Shown here: in pieces, positions 25,542-35,183 of the stretch | Layout: each line of letters opens with the position of its first letter | How positions within the stretch are numbered: position 1 is the first letter of the stretch | Origin: CAVQKZ01 sp963837325 | GTDB lineage: Bacteria; Actinomycetota; Actinomycetes; Mycobacteriales; Jatrophihabitantaceae | Reading direction: 5' to 3' | Length of the DNA: 64,000 nt | Assembly: GCA_963837325.1 (NCBI GenBank) | Contig: CAWIMV010000001.1 | Coordinates: 1,116,001 to 1,180,000 of the forward strand | Program-made: the position numbers and the translations under genes | Notes under the pieces: model-generated | Told to the model about the DNA's origin: nothing | The model's database searches: none | What the model saw: the letters and a program-made list of their open reading frames with translations, nothing else

Positions 25542-26387
25542 ATGCTCAGAATCGCCGTCCCGAACAAGGGCTCCCTGGCCGAGCCCGCCAGCCAGATGCT
25601 GGCCGAAGCCGGCTACCGCCAGCGCAGCGACAGCCGCGAGCTCGTCCTGATGGACACCGACAACGACACCGAGTTCTTCTACCTGCGGCCCCGCGACATC
25701 GCCGTCTACGTCGGGTCGGGCCGCTTGGACGTCGGCATCACCGGCGAGGACCTGCTGCTGGACTCCGGCGCACCGGCCGAAGCGATCCTGGCGCTGGGCT
25801 TCGCCGGCTCGACGTTCCGCTTCGCCGGCCGACCGGGTGGTCCGACCAAGGTCGAGCAGCTCGAAGGCAAACGGGTGGCGACGGCCTATCCGGGCGTCGT
25901 GGCCAGCTATCTCGCCGAGCAGGGCGTGCGGGCCGAGGTGATCCGCCTCGACGGAGCGGTGGAGACCGCCGTGCGCCTGGACGTCGCCGACGTGATCGCC
26001 GACGTGGTGTCCACCGGAACCACGTTGCGTAACGCCGGCCTGGAGACCTTCGGTGCGCCACTGCTGAGCAGCCAGGCGGTGCTGATCCGGCGCCAGGGCG
26101 CCGCACCGACGGCCCGGGTGGAGCAGCTGTCGCGGCGGTTGCAAGGCGTGATCATCGCCCGGCAGTACGTCCTGATGGACTACGACATCGCGGACGGACT
26201 GGTCGAGAAGGCGGTTGCGATCACCCCCGGCATCGAGTCACCGACGGTCTCGCCGCTGCACGAACGCGGCTGGTCGGCCGTGCGCTCGATGGTCGAGCGC
26301 AAGCAGACCAACGCCATCATGGACGAGCTCTGGGAACTGGGCGCCCGCGGCATCATCGTCACCGACATCCACGCCTGCCGGTTATGA
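25542..26387 (+). CDS. hisG: ATP phosphoribosyltransferase, long form
   Basis: HisG starts histidine synthesis by joining ATP and PRPP. The 281-residue protein is the long form, with its own C-terminal regulatory ACT-like domain and no need for HisZ. It begins LRIAVPNKGSLAEPASQML; the PRPP loop is DVIADVVSTGTTLRNAGL; the histidine-binding domain runs from about residue 210 (ITPGIESPTVSPLHE). The ATG at 25542 is chosen because homologues start at this strand; the frame is open 69 nt further upstream, overlapping hisE, but that segment has no family similarity. It overlaps the next gene by 4 bp. Confidence 0.96.
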   Translation: MLRIAVPNKGSLAEPASQMLAEAGYRQRSDSRELVLMDTDNDTEFFYLRPRDIAVYVGSGRLDVGITGEDLLLDSGAPAEAILALGFAGSTFRFAGRPGGPTKVEQLEGKRVATAYPGVVASYLAEQGVRAEVIRLDGAVETAVRLDVADVIADVVSTGTTLRNAGLETFGAPLLSSQAVLIRRQGAAPTARVEQLSRRLQGVIIARQYVLMDYDIADGLVEKAVAITPGIESPTVSPLHERGWSAVRSMVERKQTNAIMDELWELGARGIIVTDIHACRL

Positions 26388-26851
26388 GCAGCCCGCCGAG
26401 TTCTTCGAACCCGGATGAGATTTCATCCAAGCCGGTCTTGATGAGCCGGATCGGCTACATCAGCGCAGCGGTTGTCTTTGTCGTCTTCCTGGTCACCGCG
26501 ATCGTGATGCCGCACGCCAGTGCCGGTGCCCACTTCGGGCCAGAGGACCAGGCGGCCACCGGCGTGGTGGGTGTGATCCTGGGCGGGTTGTGTCTCATGC
26601 TCACGCGGCCGCGCCTGCGGGCCGACCGCGAAGCCGTCCGGATGCGCTCGTTCCTCGGCGGCTGGCGCACGGTCCCGTGGGAACTGATCGTTGCCGTCGA
26701 GTTCCCGAGCAAGGTGCGCTTCGCCCGCATCGTCCTGCCGGGGGAAGAGACGCTCGCCCTCTACGCGGTCCAGCGGCTGGACCGTGACCAAGCCGTCGAC
26801 GTGATGCGCCGCTTGCGGGCACTGTTCGCGGCCACTCGCCAAGGGCGGTAA
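26384..26851 (+). CDS. PH-domain-like small membrane protein
   Basis: A 155-residue protein with a polar N-terminus, two transmembrane helices (ISAAVVFVVFLVTAIVM at about 25-41 and GVVGVILGGLCLMLT at about 55-70) and a C-terminal domain. The C-terminal part contains RSFLGGWRTVPWELIVAVEFP and a TLALYAVQRLD stretch, the pattern of bacterial PH (pleckstrin-like) domain proteins that commonly follow hisG in actinobacteria. No enzymatic motif is visible and the role is unknown. The ATG overlaps the hisG stop (ATGA) and the stop is 6 nt before the kinase gene, so it sits in one transcription unit with both. Confidence 0.8.
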   Translation: MSSPPSSSNPDEISSKPVLMSRIGYISAAVVFVVFLVTAIVMPHASAGAHFGPEDQAATGVVGVILGGLCLMLTRPRLRADREAVRMRSFLGGWRTVPWELIVAVEFPSKVRFARIVLPGEETLALYAVQRLDRDQAVDVMRRLRALFAATRQGR

Positions 26852-26857
26852 GCCCCG

Positions 26858-28054
26858 GTGGACGTCGTCCCCGTGCTCGGCGCCGCGTTCGTCGTCCTGG
26901 TCATCGTGGTCATCGCCTACGCCTGGTACCGCCGCCGGGACCTCGGCACGTCAGCCGGGCGAGCCACTTTCGACACACTGCACACGGCCAGCCTGGCCGC
27001 GCCGAGCCTGCGCCAGGGCCTCACCGAGGCGGGTGCGGAGCGGGCGGTGAAACACCTTCGCAACCTGCTCGGCACCGCTGCCGTTGCGCTCACCGACCGT
27101 TCGCGGACCCTCGCCGTCGACGCGATATCGCACAACCATGCCGCCGCGGCGGTCGAGCACGCGCGTCGAACGCTCGAACACGGCACGACCGCGATCCTCT
27201 CGGCCCGCGAGGTGTCGTGCGGCGCTCCGGACTGCCCGGTCCGCGCGGCGGTGGCCAGCCCGGTCGTCGACGGCGACGTCGTCGTCGGCGCGTTGGTCGC
27301 GTACAGCCGGGAGACGTCGGCGATGCTGGTCCGGGCGGTTGAGGAGGTTGCTCGCTGGGTGTCCGGGCAGGTCGAGCTGGCCTCGGCCGACGCCCAGCGC
27401 ACTGCGCTCATGGCCGCGGAGTTACGCGCCCTCCGGGCCCAGATCAGCCCGCACTTCATCTACAACTCGCTGACCGCGGTCGCGTCGTTCACCCGCACCG
27501 ATCCCGAGCGCGCCCGGGAATTGCTGCTGGAGTTCGCCGACTTCACCCGCTACGCCCTGCGGCGCGGCGGCGAATTCACGACCTTGGCCCAGGAGATCCG
27601 CAACGTCGAGCGGTACCTCGTCCTCGAGCAGGCTCGCTTCGGCGACCGTCTGCTGGTGTCGTTGCGAGTGGCACCGGAAGTGCTGCCGACCGCGGTGCCG
27701 TTTCTGGTCATCCAGCCGCTGGTCGAGAACGCCGTCCGGCATGGGCTCGAAGGCCATCCCGGAGTGGTCACCGTGTCGATCAGCGCAATCGACGACGGTC
27801 CGGCCGCGTTGGTCGTCGTCGAGGACGACGGTGTCGGGGCCGAGCCCGATGTCATCCGGGCCGCCCTCGAGCACGCCGGGGTCGACGACGGCCGGCGCAG
27901 TTCGGTCGGGCTGGGCAACGTCGACGCCCGGCTGCGCCAGGTCTTCGGCGATTCCTACGGGTTGGTTGTCGAGACGGCGCCGACCGCCGGGACGAAGGTC
28001 AGCTTCCGGGCGCCGAAGTTCGCCCCTGGGGTGCGGGCGGATCCCCAGGCGTAG
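26858..28054 (+). CDS. LytS-type sensor histidine kinase
   Basis: A 398-residue kinase with one N-terminal transmembrane helix (residues 5-24), a GAF-like sensory region (about 30-175), and a LytS-family kinase core. Phosphoacceptor His199 lies in LRAQISPHFIYNSL, the His_kinase signature. Asn in VIQPLVENAVRHGLEG and the glycines of VEDDGVG and SVGLGNVDARL build the ATP site. Only one membrane helix is present, unlike the multi-helix 5TM domain of E. coli BtsS/YpdA. The GAF region contains VSCGAPDCPVRAAVASPV, with two Cys four residues apart, a possible ligand or redox site. The cognate LytTR regulator follows 9 nt later, then an acetate symporter pair. Confidence 0.92.
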   Translation: MDVVPVLGAAFVVLVIVVIAYAWYRRRDLGTSAGRATFDTLHTASLAAPSLRQGLTEAGAERAVKHLRNLLGTAAVALTDRSRTLAVDAISHNHAAAAVEHARRTLEHGTTAILSAREVSCGAPDCPVRAAVASPVVDGDVVVGALVAYSRETSAMLVRAVEEVARWVSGQVELASADAQRTALMAAELRALRAQISPHFIYNSLTAVASFTRTDPERARELLLEFADFTRYALRRGGEFTTLAQEIRNVERYLVLEQARFGDRLLVSLRVAPEVLPTAVPFLVIQPLVENAVRHGLEGHPGVVTVSISAIDDGPAALVVVEDDGVGAEPDVIRAALEHAGVDDGRRSSVGLGNVDARLRQVFGDSYGLVVETAPTAGTKVSFRAPKFAPGVRADPQA

Positions 28055-28063
28055 CCTGCGCGG

Positions 28064-28801
28064 GTGATCGGCAGCGGGGCGGGGGACGCGCCGGCTTCGC
28101 TGCGCGTTCTGGTCGTGGATGATGAAGCGCCGGCCTGCGAGGATCTGGCGTTCCTGTTGCGCGAGGATCCACGGGTGGCCAAGGTCCGCACGGCCCACGA
28201 TGCGGCCCAGGCCCTGAAGTACCTCAACGACGAGCCCGTCGACGTCGTGTTCTGTGACATCAAGATGCCGGGACTCGACGGCGTGGAACTGGCCCGCGTG
28301 ATCAGCCGCTTCACCGACCGGCCGCAGGTCGTCTTCGTCACCGCGTACGACGACCACGCCGTCGACGCCTTCGACCTGCAGGCCACCGACTACGTAATGA
28401 AGCCGGTGCGCGCCGCCCGGCTCGCCGAAGCGGTGCGCCGCGTCGTGACAGCGGGCAACCAGGATCCGGCGGCCGCATCCGACGAGCTGATCCCGGTCGA
28501 GCTGGCCGGCGTCACGCGGTTCGTGCGGCGCTCGCACGTCCGTTACGTCGAGGCGCAGGGCGATTACGCCCGCTTGCACACCGAGACCGAGAGTCACCTG
28601 CTGCGCACTGCGCTGTCCACGCTCGAAGAACGCTGGGCCGACGCCGGCTTCGTCCGCATCCACCGCAGCACGCTGGTGGCACTGGCCCATGTCGACGAAG
28701 TGCGCCTGTCGGACGGGCGGTGCAGCGTGCGCCTGGGCCGCGACGTGCTGCCGGTAAGCCGACGACACACCCGCGAGTTGCGCGACCGGCTGGTGACGTG
28801 A
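28064..28801 (+). CDS. LytTR-family response regulator
   Basis: A 245-residue two-domain regulator. The receiver domain shows VLVVDDEAPACEDL (acidic pocket), phosphoacceptor Asp65 in VVFCDIKMPG, VTAYDDHAVDAF and the conserved Lys in VMKPVRAA. The LytTR DNA-binding domain occupies about residues 145-245 (RYVEAQGDYARLHTETESH, then FVRIHRSTLVALAHVDEV, and a terminal LPVSRRHTRELRDRL). LytTR proteins bind pairs of direct repeats one or two turns apart; a 21-bp-period repeat before satP is a candidate target. The GTG start is 9 nt after the kinase. The stop overlaps the DUF485 gene (GTGA). Confidence 0.93.
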   Translation: MIGSGAGDAPASLRVLVVDDEAPACEDLAFLLREDPRVAKVRTAHDAAQALKYLNDEPVDVVFCDIKMPGLDGVELARVISRFTDRPQVVFVTAYDDHAVDAFDLQATDYVMKPVRAARLAEAVRRVVTAGNQDPAAASDELIPVELAGVTRFVRRSHVRYVEAQGDYARLHTETESHLLRTALSTLEERWADAGFVRIHRSTLVALAHVDEVRLSDGRCSVRLGRDVLPVSRRHTRELRDRLVT

Positions 28802-29175
28802 GCGCACCGCCGCCGCGACGCGAGCGGATCACGCACCCCCGCACGGCAGCCGTGCGGCGTAAGCCCGCTCGCCCGGCCAGCCACGAGATCGACGAACAGA
28901 CGCAGGTCGGCGCCGTCTACATGGACTCGTTGATTCGCAGCCAACGGCGCCTCGCGATCATCGTCTGCTTCCTGATCGCGGTGCTGCTCGTGGGCACGGC
29001 GCTGGTCGGCGCGTTCGCCGCCCGGTTCGCGCAGCTGCGTCTGCTCGGTATGCCGTTGCCGTGGGTGGTGCTGGGAATCCTCGTCTACCCCGCGATGATC
29101 GCCCTCGCGGCTTACACGGTCCGCCACGCCGAACGCAACGAGCGGGCCTTCACCAACCTGGTGCGTCACAGGTGA
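28798..29175 (+). CDS. DUF485 family membrane protein
   Basis: A 125-residue protein with a basic, Pro/Arg-rich cytoplasmic N-terminus and two transmembrane helices (LAIIVCFLIAVLLVGTALVG and LPWVVLGILVYPAMIALAAY) followed by a positively charged tail. DUF485 proteins are nearly always encoded directly before ActP-type acetate symporters, and the same is true here. The exact role is unknown, possibly a small accessory subunit. The GTG at 28798 overlaps the regulator stop by 4 bp; the frame is open further upstream inside the regulator gene, but that extension is not family-like. It overlaps the symporter gene by 4 bp. Confidence 0.9.
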   Translation: MSAPPPRRERITHPRTAAVRRKPARPASHEIDEQTQVGAVYMDSLIRSQRRLAIIVCFLIAVLLVGTALVGAFAARFAQLRLLGMPLPWVVLGILVYPAMIALAAYTVRHAERNERAFTNLVRHR

Positions 29176-30923
29176 GCGGTCACGGCATCGCCGTCACGGC
29201 GGTGGCCCTCGTCGGCATCGCCACCATGGCAGCGGGCGCGTTCGGGCTGCGGCGGGCCCACACGACCAGCGACTTCTACGTCGCGTCGCGCGCAGTCAGC
29301 CCGCGCTGGAACGCCGCCGCGATAGGCGGGGAGTACCTGTCGGCCGCCTCCTACCTCGGCATCGCCGGTCTGATCCTGGCGTTCGGCTTCGACGTGCTCT
29401 GGTATCCGGTCGGCTACACAGCTGGCTACCTGGTCCTGCTCGCTCTGGTGGCCGCACCGCTGCGCCGCTCAGGCGCATACACGTTGCCCGACTTCGCCGA
29501 GATCAGGCTCGGCTCGGCACACGTGCGCCAGCTCGCCAGCCTGCTGGTCGTCCTCATCGGGTGGCTGTACCTAGTGCCGCAACTGCAGGGCGCATCGCTC
29601 ACGCTCTCCACCCAGACCGGCGCTCCGAGCTGGCTCGGCGGACTCGTGGTCTGTGCGGTGGTGCTGACGGCAGTCGGCGTCGGTGGCATGCGCTCGATCA
29701 CGTTCGCGCAGGCAATGCAGTACTGGTTGAAGTTCCTGGCCCTGCTCGTGCCCGCGCTCGTGCTGCTGATCGTCTGGCAGCATCGCGACACCAGCCTGTC
29801 CGACGGCTATCCGAGCGCGCCAGAGCGCGTCGTGGTGACCGTCCACACCGACACCACCGTCGAGGTGCCGGTCGCCGAACAACTCGTCGTGACCGGTGCC
29901 GTGGACGCAACGCCCGTCCAAGGCCCGGTGGAACTGAGCACCGGTCAGCACCGCTTCGCGGCGGGCAGTGTGGTGACCCTGCAACGAGGTGACGTAGTGC
30001 CGGTGGTCACGTCGCTTCCGGCCCAGCGCAACGAATCGTGGCTGCGACCCCTCGGTTCGGGCAAGGAACATCCGCTCTACGCCAGCCTGTCGCTGATCCT
30101 GGCGATCTGCCTCGGCACCATGGGGCTGCCGCACGTCCTGGTCCGCTTCTACACCAACCCCGACGGCCGCGACACTCGCCGGACGACACTTGTGGTGATC
30201 GTGCTGCTGTCGTCGTTCTATCTTCTGCCCACGGTATTCGGCGCGATCGGGCGCCAGTACGTACCGGACCTGTTGCTGACGGGTAAGACCGACGCCACCG
30301 TCCTGCTGCTGCCCGAGCGGATGATCAGCGGCGAAGGCGGCGTGCTGCTGAGCGCCCTCGTGACGGCCGGGGCGTTCGCGGCGTTCCTGTCGACCGCATC
30401 GGGGTTGACGGTCTCGGTGGCCGGGGTGCTGTCGCAGGACGTGCTGGGCCGGCGACCGGGTCGCCGGCGGGCCCAACGCATCCGCGCCTTTCGGCTCGGG
30501 GCGATCGCGGCGATCGGAGTGCCCTACGTGCTGAGCCTGCCCAGCGAGCATCTGGGCCTGGCCGCAGTGGTGGGTCTGGCGTTCGCCGTGGCCGCCTCGA
30601 CGTTCTGCCCGCTCCTGGTGCTGGGCGTTTGGTGGCGGCGGCTCACCGATGTCGGCGCGATTGCCGGTCTGCTCGCCGGTGGAGTGCTGGCCACCGCCGC
30701 GGTGTTGGTCACGATCATCGCGGGGGTGGCCAGCGGCTGGCCGGGCGCGCTGCTCGAGCAACCGGCGGCCTGGGCCGTCCCGTTGACGTTCGCGGTGATG
30801 GTCGCCGTTTCCCTGTTGACCAAGCGCCGGGTGCCGACGGACGTCGCCCGCGTGATGGTGCGCCTGCACGCGCCGGAGGCACTCGCCGACGAGCTTCGCG
30901 CCCTGGACCGTTCGGCGCGCTGA
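29172..30923 (+). CDS. actP: Sodium/solute symporter, acetate permease type (ActP-like)
   Basis: A 583-residue inner-membrane symporter of the SSS family with 13 or so helices, likely importing acetate or another short monocarboxylate with Na+ or H+. Family signatures include RAVSPRWNAAAIGGEYLSAASYLGIAGLI, YTLPDFAEIRLGSAHVRQLAS, and PHVLVRFYTNPDGRDTR. Between helices near residues 213-300 lies a soluble loop of about 85 residues rich in Val/Thr, much longer than in E. coli ActP. The GTG at 29172 overlaps the DUF485 stop; upstream in-frame starts lie inside that gene. The kinase, regulator, DUF485 and symporter genes overlap or lie within 9 nt of each other. Confidence 0.92.
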   Translation: MSGHGIAVTAVALVGIATMAAGAFGLRRAHTTSDFYVASRAVSPRWNAAAIGGEYLSAASYLGIAGLILAFGFDVLWYPVGYTAGYLVLLALVAAPLRRSGAYTLPDFAEIRLGSAHVRQLASLLVVLIGWLYLVPQLQGASLTLSTQTGAPSWLGGLVVCAVVLTAVGVGGMRSITFAQAMQYWLKFLALLVPALVLLIVWQHRDTSLSDGYPSAPERVVVTVHTDTTVEVPVAEQLVVTGAVDATPVQGPVELSTGQHRFAAGSVVTLQRGDVVPVVTSLPAQRNESWLRPLGSGKEHPLYASLSLILAICLGTMGLPHVLVRFYTNPDGRDTRRTTLVVIVLLSSFYLLPTVFGAIGRQYVPDLLLTGKTDATVLLLPERMISGEGGVLLSALVTAGAFAAFLSTASGLTVSVAGVLSQDVLGRRPGRRRAQRIRAFRLGAIAAIGVPYVLSLPSEHLGLAAVVGLAFAVAASTFCPLLVLGVWWRRLTDVGAIAGLLAGGVLATAAVLVTIIAGVASGWPGALLEQPAAWAVPLTFAVMVAVSLLTKRRVPTDVARVMVRLHAPEALADELRALDRSAR

Positions 30924-30995
30924 ACCGACCGCTCAACGCGCACCCAACACCGCACAGCGATGTTCCGGCCGCATCCGCCGAATGACCGCTGCAGG

Positions 30996-31028
30996 CACTG
31001 GTCCGGTGGCCCAGCTCACTGGCAGGTT
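30996..31028 (+). promoter_or_regulatory. Direct-repeat site upstream of satP, candidate LytTR operator
   Basis: CACTGGTCCGGT (30996-31007) and CACTGGCAGGTT (31017-31028) match at 8 of 12 positions and are repeated with a 21-bp period, two helical turns, the spacing typical of LytTR-regulator sites. The second repeat ends just before a possible -10 (TTACCC, 31033-31038), where an activator would contact RNA polymerase. The rest of the 176-bp gap (30924-31099) shows only the AAGGAG Shine-Dalgarno of satP. The link to the regulator at 28064-28801 is inferred. Confidence 0.4.
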
Positions 31029-31099
31029 CGCATTACCCATCACGCCCGGATCCGGCCGTCCCATCCGGCCACCCCCTCCGGGCCCGAAAGGAGTCATAC

Positions 31100-31735
31100 A
31101 TGGCGAACACACAACGCGACCAGGTTGTCGACCCGCCGGCCACTGTGGGTGGCGGCCTCGCCGACCCCGCCCCGCTCGGCCTGGCCGCATTCGCGGGCAC
31201 GACGTTCTTCCTGTCCGTGGTGAACACCAACATGCTGGGCAGTTCCGTGGAGACCGTCGTCCTCGGGCTGGCCCTGTTCTACGGCGGCATCGGCCAGTTC
31301 GCCGCGGGAATGTGGGAGTTCGTCAGGGGCAACACGTTCGGGGCGCTCGCGTTCTCGTCCTACGGCGCCTTCTGGATGTCGTTCTGGTACCTGCTCAACC
31401 ATCTGCCGAAGGAAGCCAGCGCGAACGACCTGTTCCACGGTGTCGGGCTGTACCTGCTGATGTGGACCATCTTCACCGCGTACATGACGCTCGGCGCCTC
31501 GCGCGTCTCGGGCGCGGTCTTGGCGGTCTTCGCGCTGCTGACGCTGACGTTCGCCGCGCTCGCGGTCGGCTGGTTCGCCTACAGCGAGAGCGATTTCGCG
31601 AAGAACAGCAGTGGCTGGATCCACCTCGGCGGCTGGCTGGGCATCGTCACCGCGTTGGCGGCCTGGTATGCCTCATTCGCGGGCGTCACCAACGCGACGT
31701 TCAAGCGCGTCGTTTTCCCGACGTTCCCGCGCTGA
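31100..31735 (+). CDS. satP: Acetate uptake channel/transporter, GPR1/FUN34/YaaH family (SatP-like)
   Basis: A 211-residue protein with six hydrophobic helices and the family signature (N/D)PAPLGL seen here as ADPAPLGLAAFAG near residue 25. Other family features are FYGGIGQFAAGMWEFVRGNTFGA and SSYGAFWMSFWYL. Homologues (E. coli SatP, yeast Ady2) carry acetate or succinate across the inner membrane. It lies between the ActP-like symporter and acetyl-CoA synthetase, so acetate is the likely substrate. The ATG has AAGGAG 8 nt upstream, one of the few strong Shine-Dalgarno sequences here. It appears to have its own promoter. Confidence 0.93.
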   Translation: MANTQRDQVVDPPATVGGGLADPAPLGLAAFAGTTFFLSVVNTNMLGSSVETVVLGLALFYGGIGQFAAGMWEFVRGNTFGALAFSSYGAFWMSFWYLLNHLPKEASANDLFHGVGLYLLMWTIFTAYMTLGASRVSGAVLAVFALLTLTFAALAVGWFAYSESDFAKNSSGWIHLGGWLGIVTALAAWYASFAGVTNATFKRVVFPTFPR

Positions 31736-31767
31736 CGCTGCCCCTTCCGGCTGTTGTACGAGAGAAC

Positions 31768-31773
31768 TAGGTT
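31768..31773 (+). promoter_or_regulatory. Candidate -10 element of a leaderless promoter (acs)
   Basis: TAGGTT, the same hexamer as at gmk, lies 7 nt before the chosen acs ATG. No Shine-Dalgarno is present between. Confidence 0.45.
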
Positions 31774-31780
31774 CGAGCCT

Positions 31781-33751
<1,971 letters not shown>

Positions 33752-33759
33752 CCGAGCCC

Positions 33760-33794
33760 AGTCCGGCGCCGGCGCGCGAGCCCGGCGCCGGACT
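33760..33794. terminator. Bidirectional hairpin terminator between acs and the DUF72 gene
   Basis: A 13-bp perfect inverted repeat, AGTCCGGCGCCGG at 33760-33772 and its complement at 33782-33794, with a 9-nt loop. It lies in the 51-bp gap between two convergent genes and would stop transcription from both sides. There is no long T tract. Confidence 0.75.
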
Positions 33795-33802
33795 GCTCGG
33801 TC

Positions 33803-34627
33803 TCAGTCCTGTGGCTCCAGCTTGCGGGCCAGGGCTTGGGCGTCGAACGGCGCCCGCACCTTCACGTCGTTGTCGAAGTAGGTGTACACGTCGTGACCGC
33901 AGGCATCCCAGCTGCGGATGTGCGCCGCCCACGTGTCCAGCGCCTCGTCGGAGTACCCGCTTGTGTACAGCTCCTTGTCGCCGTGTAGTCGAACGTAGGC
34001 GAAATCGGTGGTCACCTCCTGGATCAGCGGCCACTTGCCCGCGGTGTCGGCGACGACGATCGCGATGTGGTGTTCGCGCAGCAGCTCGGTGAACGCCGGG
34101 GTCTTGAAGCTCTCGTGCCGGACCTCCAGCGCGTGGCGCAGCGGCCGGTCCGCGTCGGTGTCGAGCAGCGCGCGGTCCTTGAGCCGCTCGTCATGGTGGC
34201 GGGCCAGCCAGGCCGCTTCGCCGGTCGAGCGCGGCAGGTGGGCGAAGAAGGCGCCCAGCCGCTCGGGGTCGAACCGGAAGTTGGGCGGCAACTGCCAGAG
34301 GATCGGACCGAGCTTGGCCCGCAGCGCCAGTACGCCAGAAGCGAAGAAGTTCGCCAGCGTGACCTCCGGTTCGGTCAGCCGCTTCATGTGGGTGATGAAC
34401 CGGCCGCCCTTGACACTGAACAGAAAGTCGTCGGGCGTCTGGTCGTGCCAAGAGCGGTAGCTCGTGGGCATCTGCAGGGAGTAGAACGAGCCGTTGATCT
34501 CGATCGTGGAGAGCAGGCTGGCGGCGTAGTTCAATTCGGCGCGATGGGGGAGCCCTTTCGGGTAGAACACACCGCGCCACGGTGGATAGGTCCATCCGGA
34601 GATGCCGACCCGGACGTCCTGATGCAC
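33803..34627 (-). CDS. DUF72 family protein
   Basis: A 274-residue protein of the YecE/DUF72 TIM-barrel family. It shows VGISGWTYPPWRGVFYPKG at the N-terminus, TIEINGSFYSLQMPTSYRSW, FLFSVKGGRFITHMKRL, ILWQLPPNFRFD, ALEVRHESF and YVRLHGDKELYTSGYSDE, the complete run of family blocks. The biochemical function of DUF72 proteins is not established. It lies 7 nt downstream of the GNAT gene on the same strand, so both are probably one transcript governed by the divergent TetR regulator. Confidence 0.88.
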   Translation of the reverse strand: MHQDVRVGISGWTYPPWRGVFYPKGLPHRAELNYAASLLSTIEINGSFYSLQMPTSYRSWHDQTPDDFLFSVKGGRFITHMKRLTEPEVTLANFFASGVLALRAKLGPILWQLPPNFRFDPERLGAFFAHLPRSTGEAAWLARHHDERLKDRALLDTDADRPLRHALEVRHESFKTPAFTELLREHHIAIVVADTAGKWPLIQEVTTDFAYVRLHGDKELYTSGYSDEALDTWAAHIRSWDACGHDVYTYFDNDVKVRAPFDAQALARKLEPQD

Positions 34628-34634
34628 CGCACCA

Positions 34635-35120
34635 TCATGCCCACAAGCGCACCTGCGCCGTCACGGCGCCGGACGACATCCGCATCGACGTGGCGCCGAA
34701 CTCTCGCAGCTGTTCGACGAGGCCCGCGTCGTCGGGGAGCATCTCCGCATGCAGGGTGTGGGTGCCGAGCACCTTCACTTCGGCGACAAGTCGCCGCAGC
34801 AACTCTCGGCCGACGCCGCGGTGCTGCCAACTGTCTTCGACCAGGATGCCGATCTCCCGCACACCCGGCGCCAGCTCGCCCGCGCTGGCGAAACCCACGA
34901 GTCGGCCATTTCGGCGCGCCGCGAGCGCGATGTGCTCGTCGTCCCCGGCCAGCATCGCCGCGAGGTAGGCGGCCGGAAAGGCGCGGACGTGCCCGTGCCA
35001 TCGGCGATATGCCGTCTCCGGTGAGCAGCGCGCGTACATGGCGAGCAGATCCGCCGCGTCGGCCGGCCCGAGTCGGCTGACCGCACCGGCCCGTCCCGGT
35101 CGGGTTATGACGACTGTCAT
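34635..35120 (-). CDS. GNAT family N-acetyltransferase
   Basis: A 161-residue single-domain protein. The acetyl-CoA-binding motif is visible as EIGILVEDSWQHRGVGRELLRRL (the R/Q-x-x-G-x-G/A pattern in QHRGVG), preceded by LVGFASAGELA and followed by TLHAEMLPDDAGLVEQLREFG. The SPETAYRRWHGHV stretch near residue 33 resembles the acetyltransferase domains fused to acyl-CoA synthetases in some bacteria, but here it stands alone. The acceptor is unknown. The ATG lies inside the palindrome TATGAC-GACT-GTCATA, so repressor binding would block its transcription directly. acs, a classic target of protein acetylation, is two genes away, but a link is only conjecture. Confidence 0.85.
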   Translation of the reverse strand: MTVVITRPGRAGAVSRLGPADAADLLAMYARCSPETAYRRWHGHVRAFPAAYLAAMLAGDDEHIALAARRNGRLVGFASAGELAPGVREIGILVEDSWQHRGVGRELLRRLVAEVKVLGTHTLHAEMLPDDAGLVEQLREFGATSMRMSSGAVTAQVRLWA

Positions 35121-35121
35121 A
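35106..35121. promoter_or_regulatory. TetR operator candidate 1 (overlaps GNAT start)
   Basis: TATGAC GACT GTCATA is a perfect 6-4-6 inverted repeat that covers the GNAT start codon. A near-identical palindrome lies 62 bp away at 35168-35183 over the tetR start. Confidence 0.7.
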
Positions 35122-35167
35122 GTTATGGACTACCACCTTCTGTGCCGCCGGGCCAGGGATTATGTGT

Positions 35168-35183
35168 TATGACATACGTCATG
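35168..35183. promoter_or_regulatory. TetR operator candidate 2 (overlaps tetR start)
   Basis: TATGAC ATAC GTCATG shares both half-sites with operator 1 except the last base. It overlaps both possible ATG starts of the regulator, which suggests autoregulation. The consensus of the two sites is TATGACnnnnGTCATR. Confidence 0.7.
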
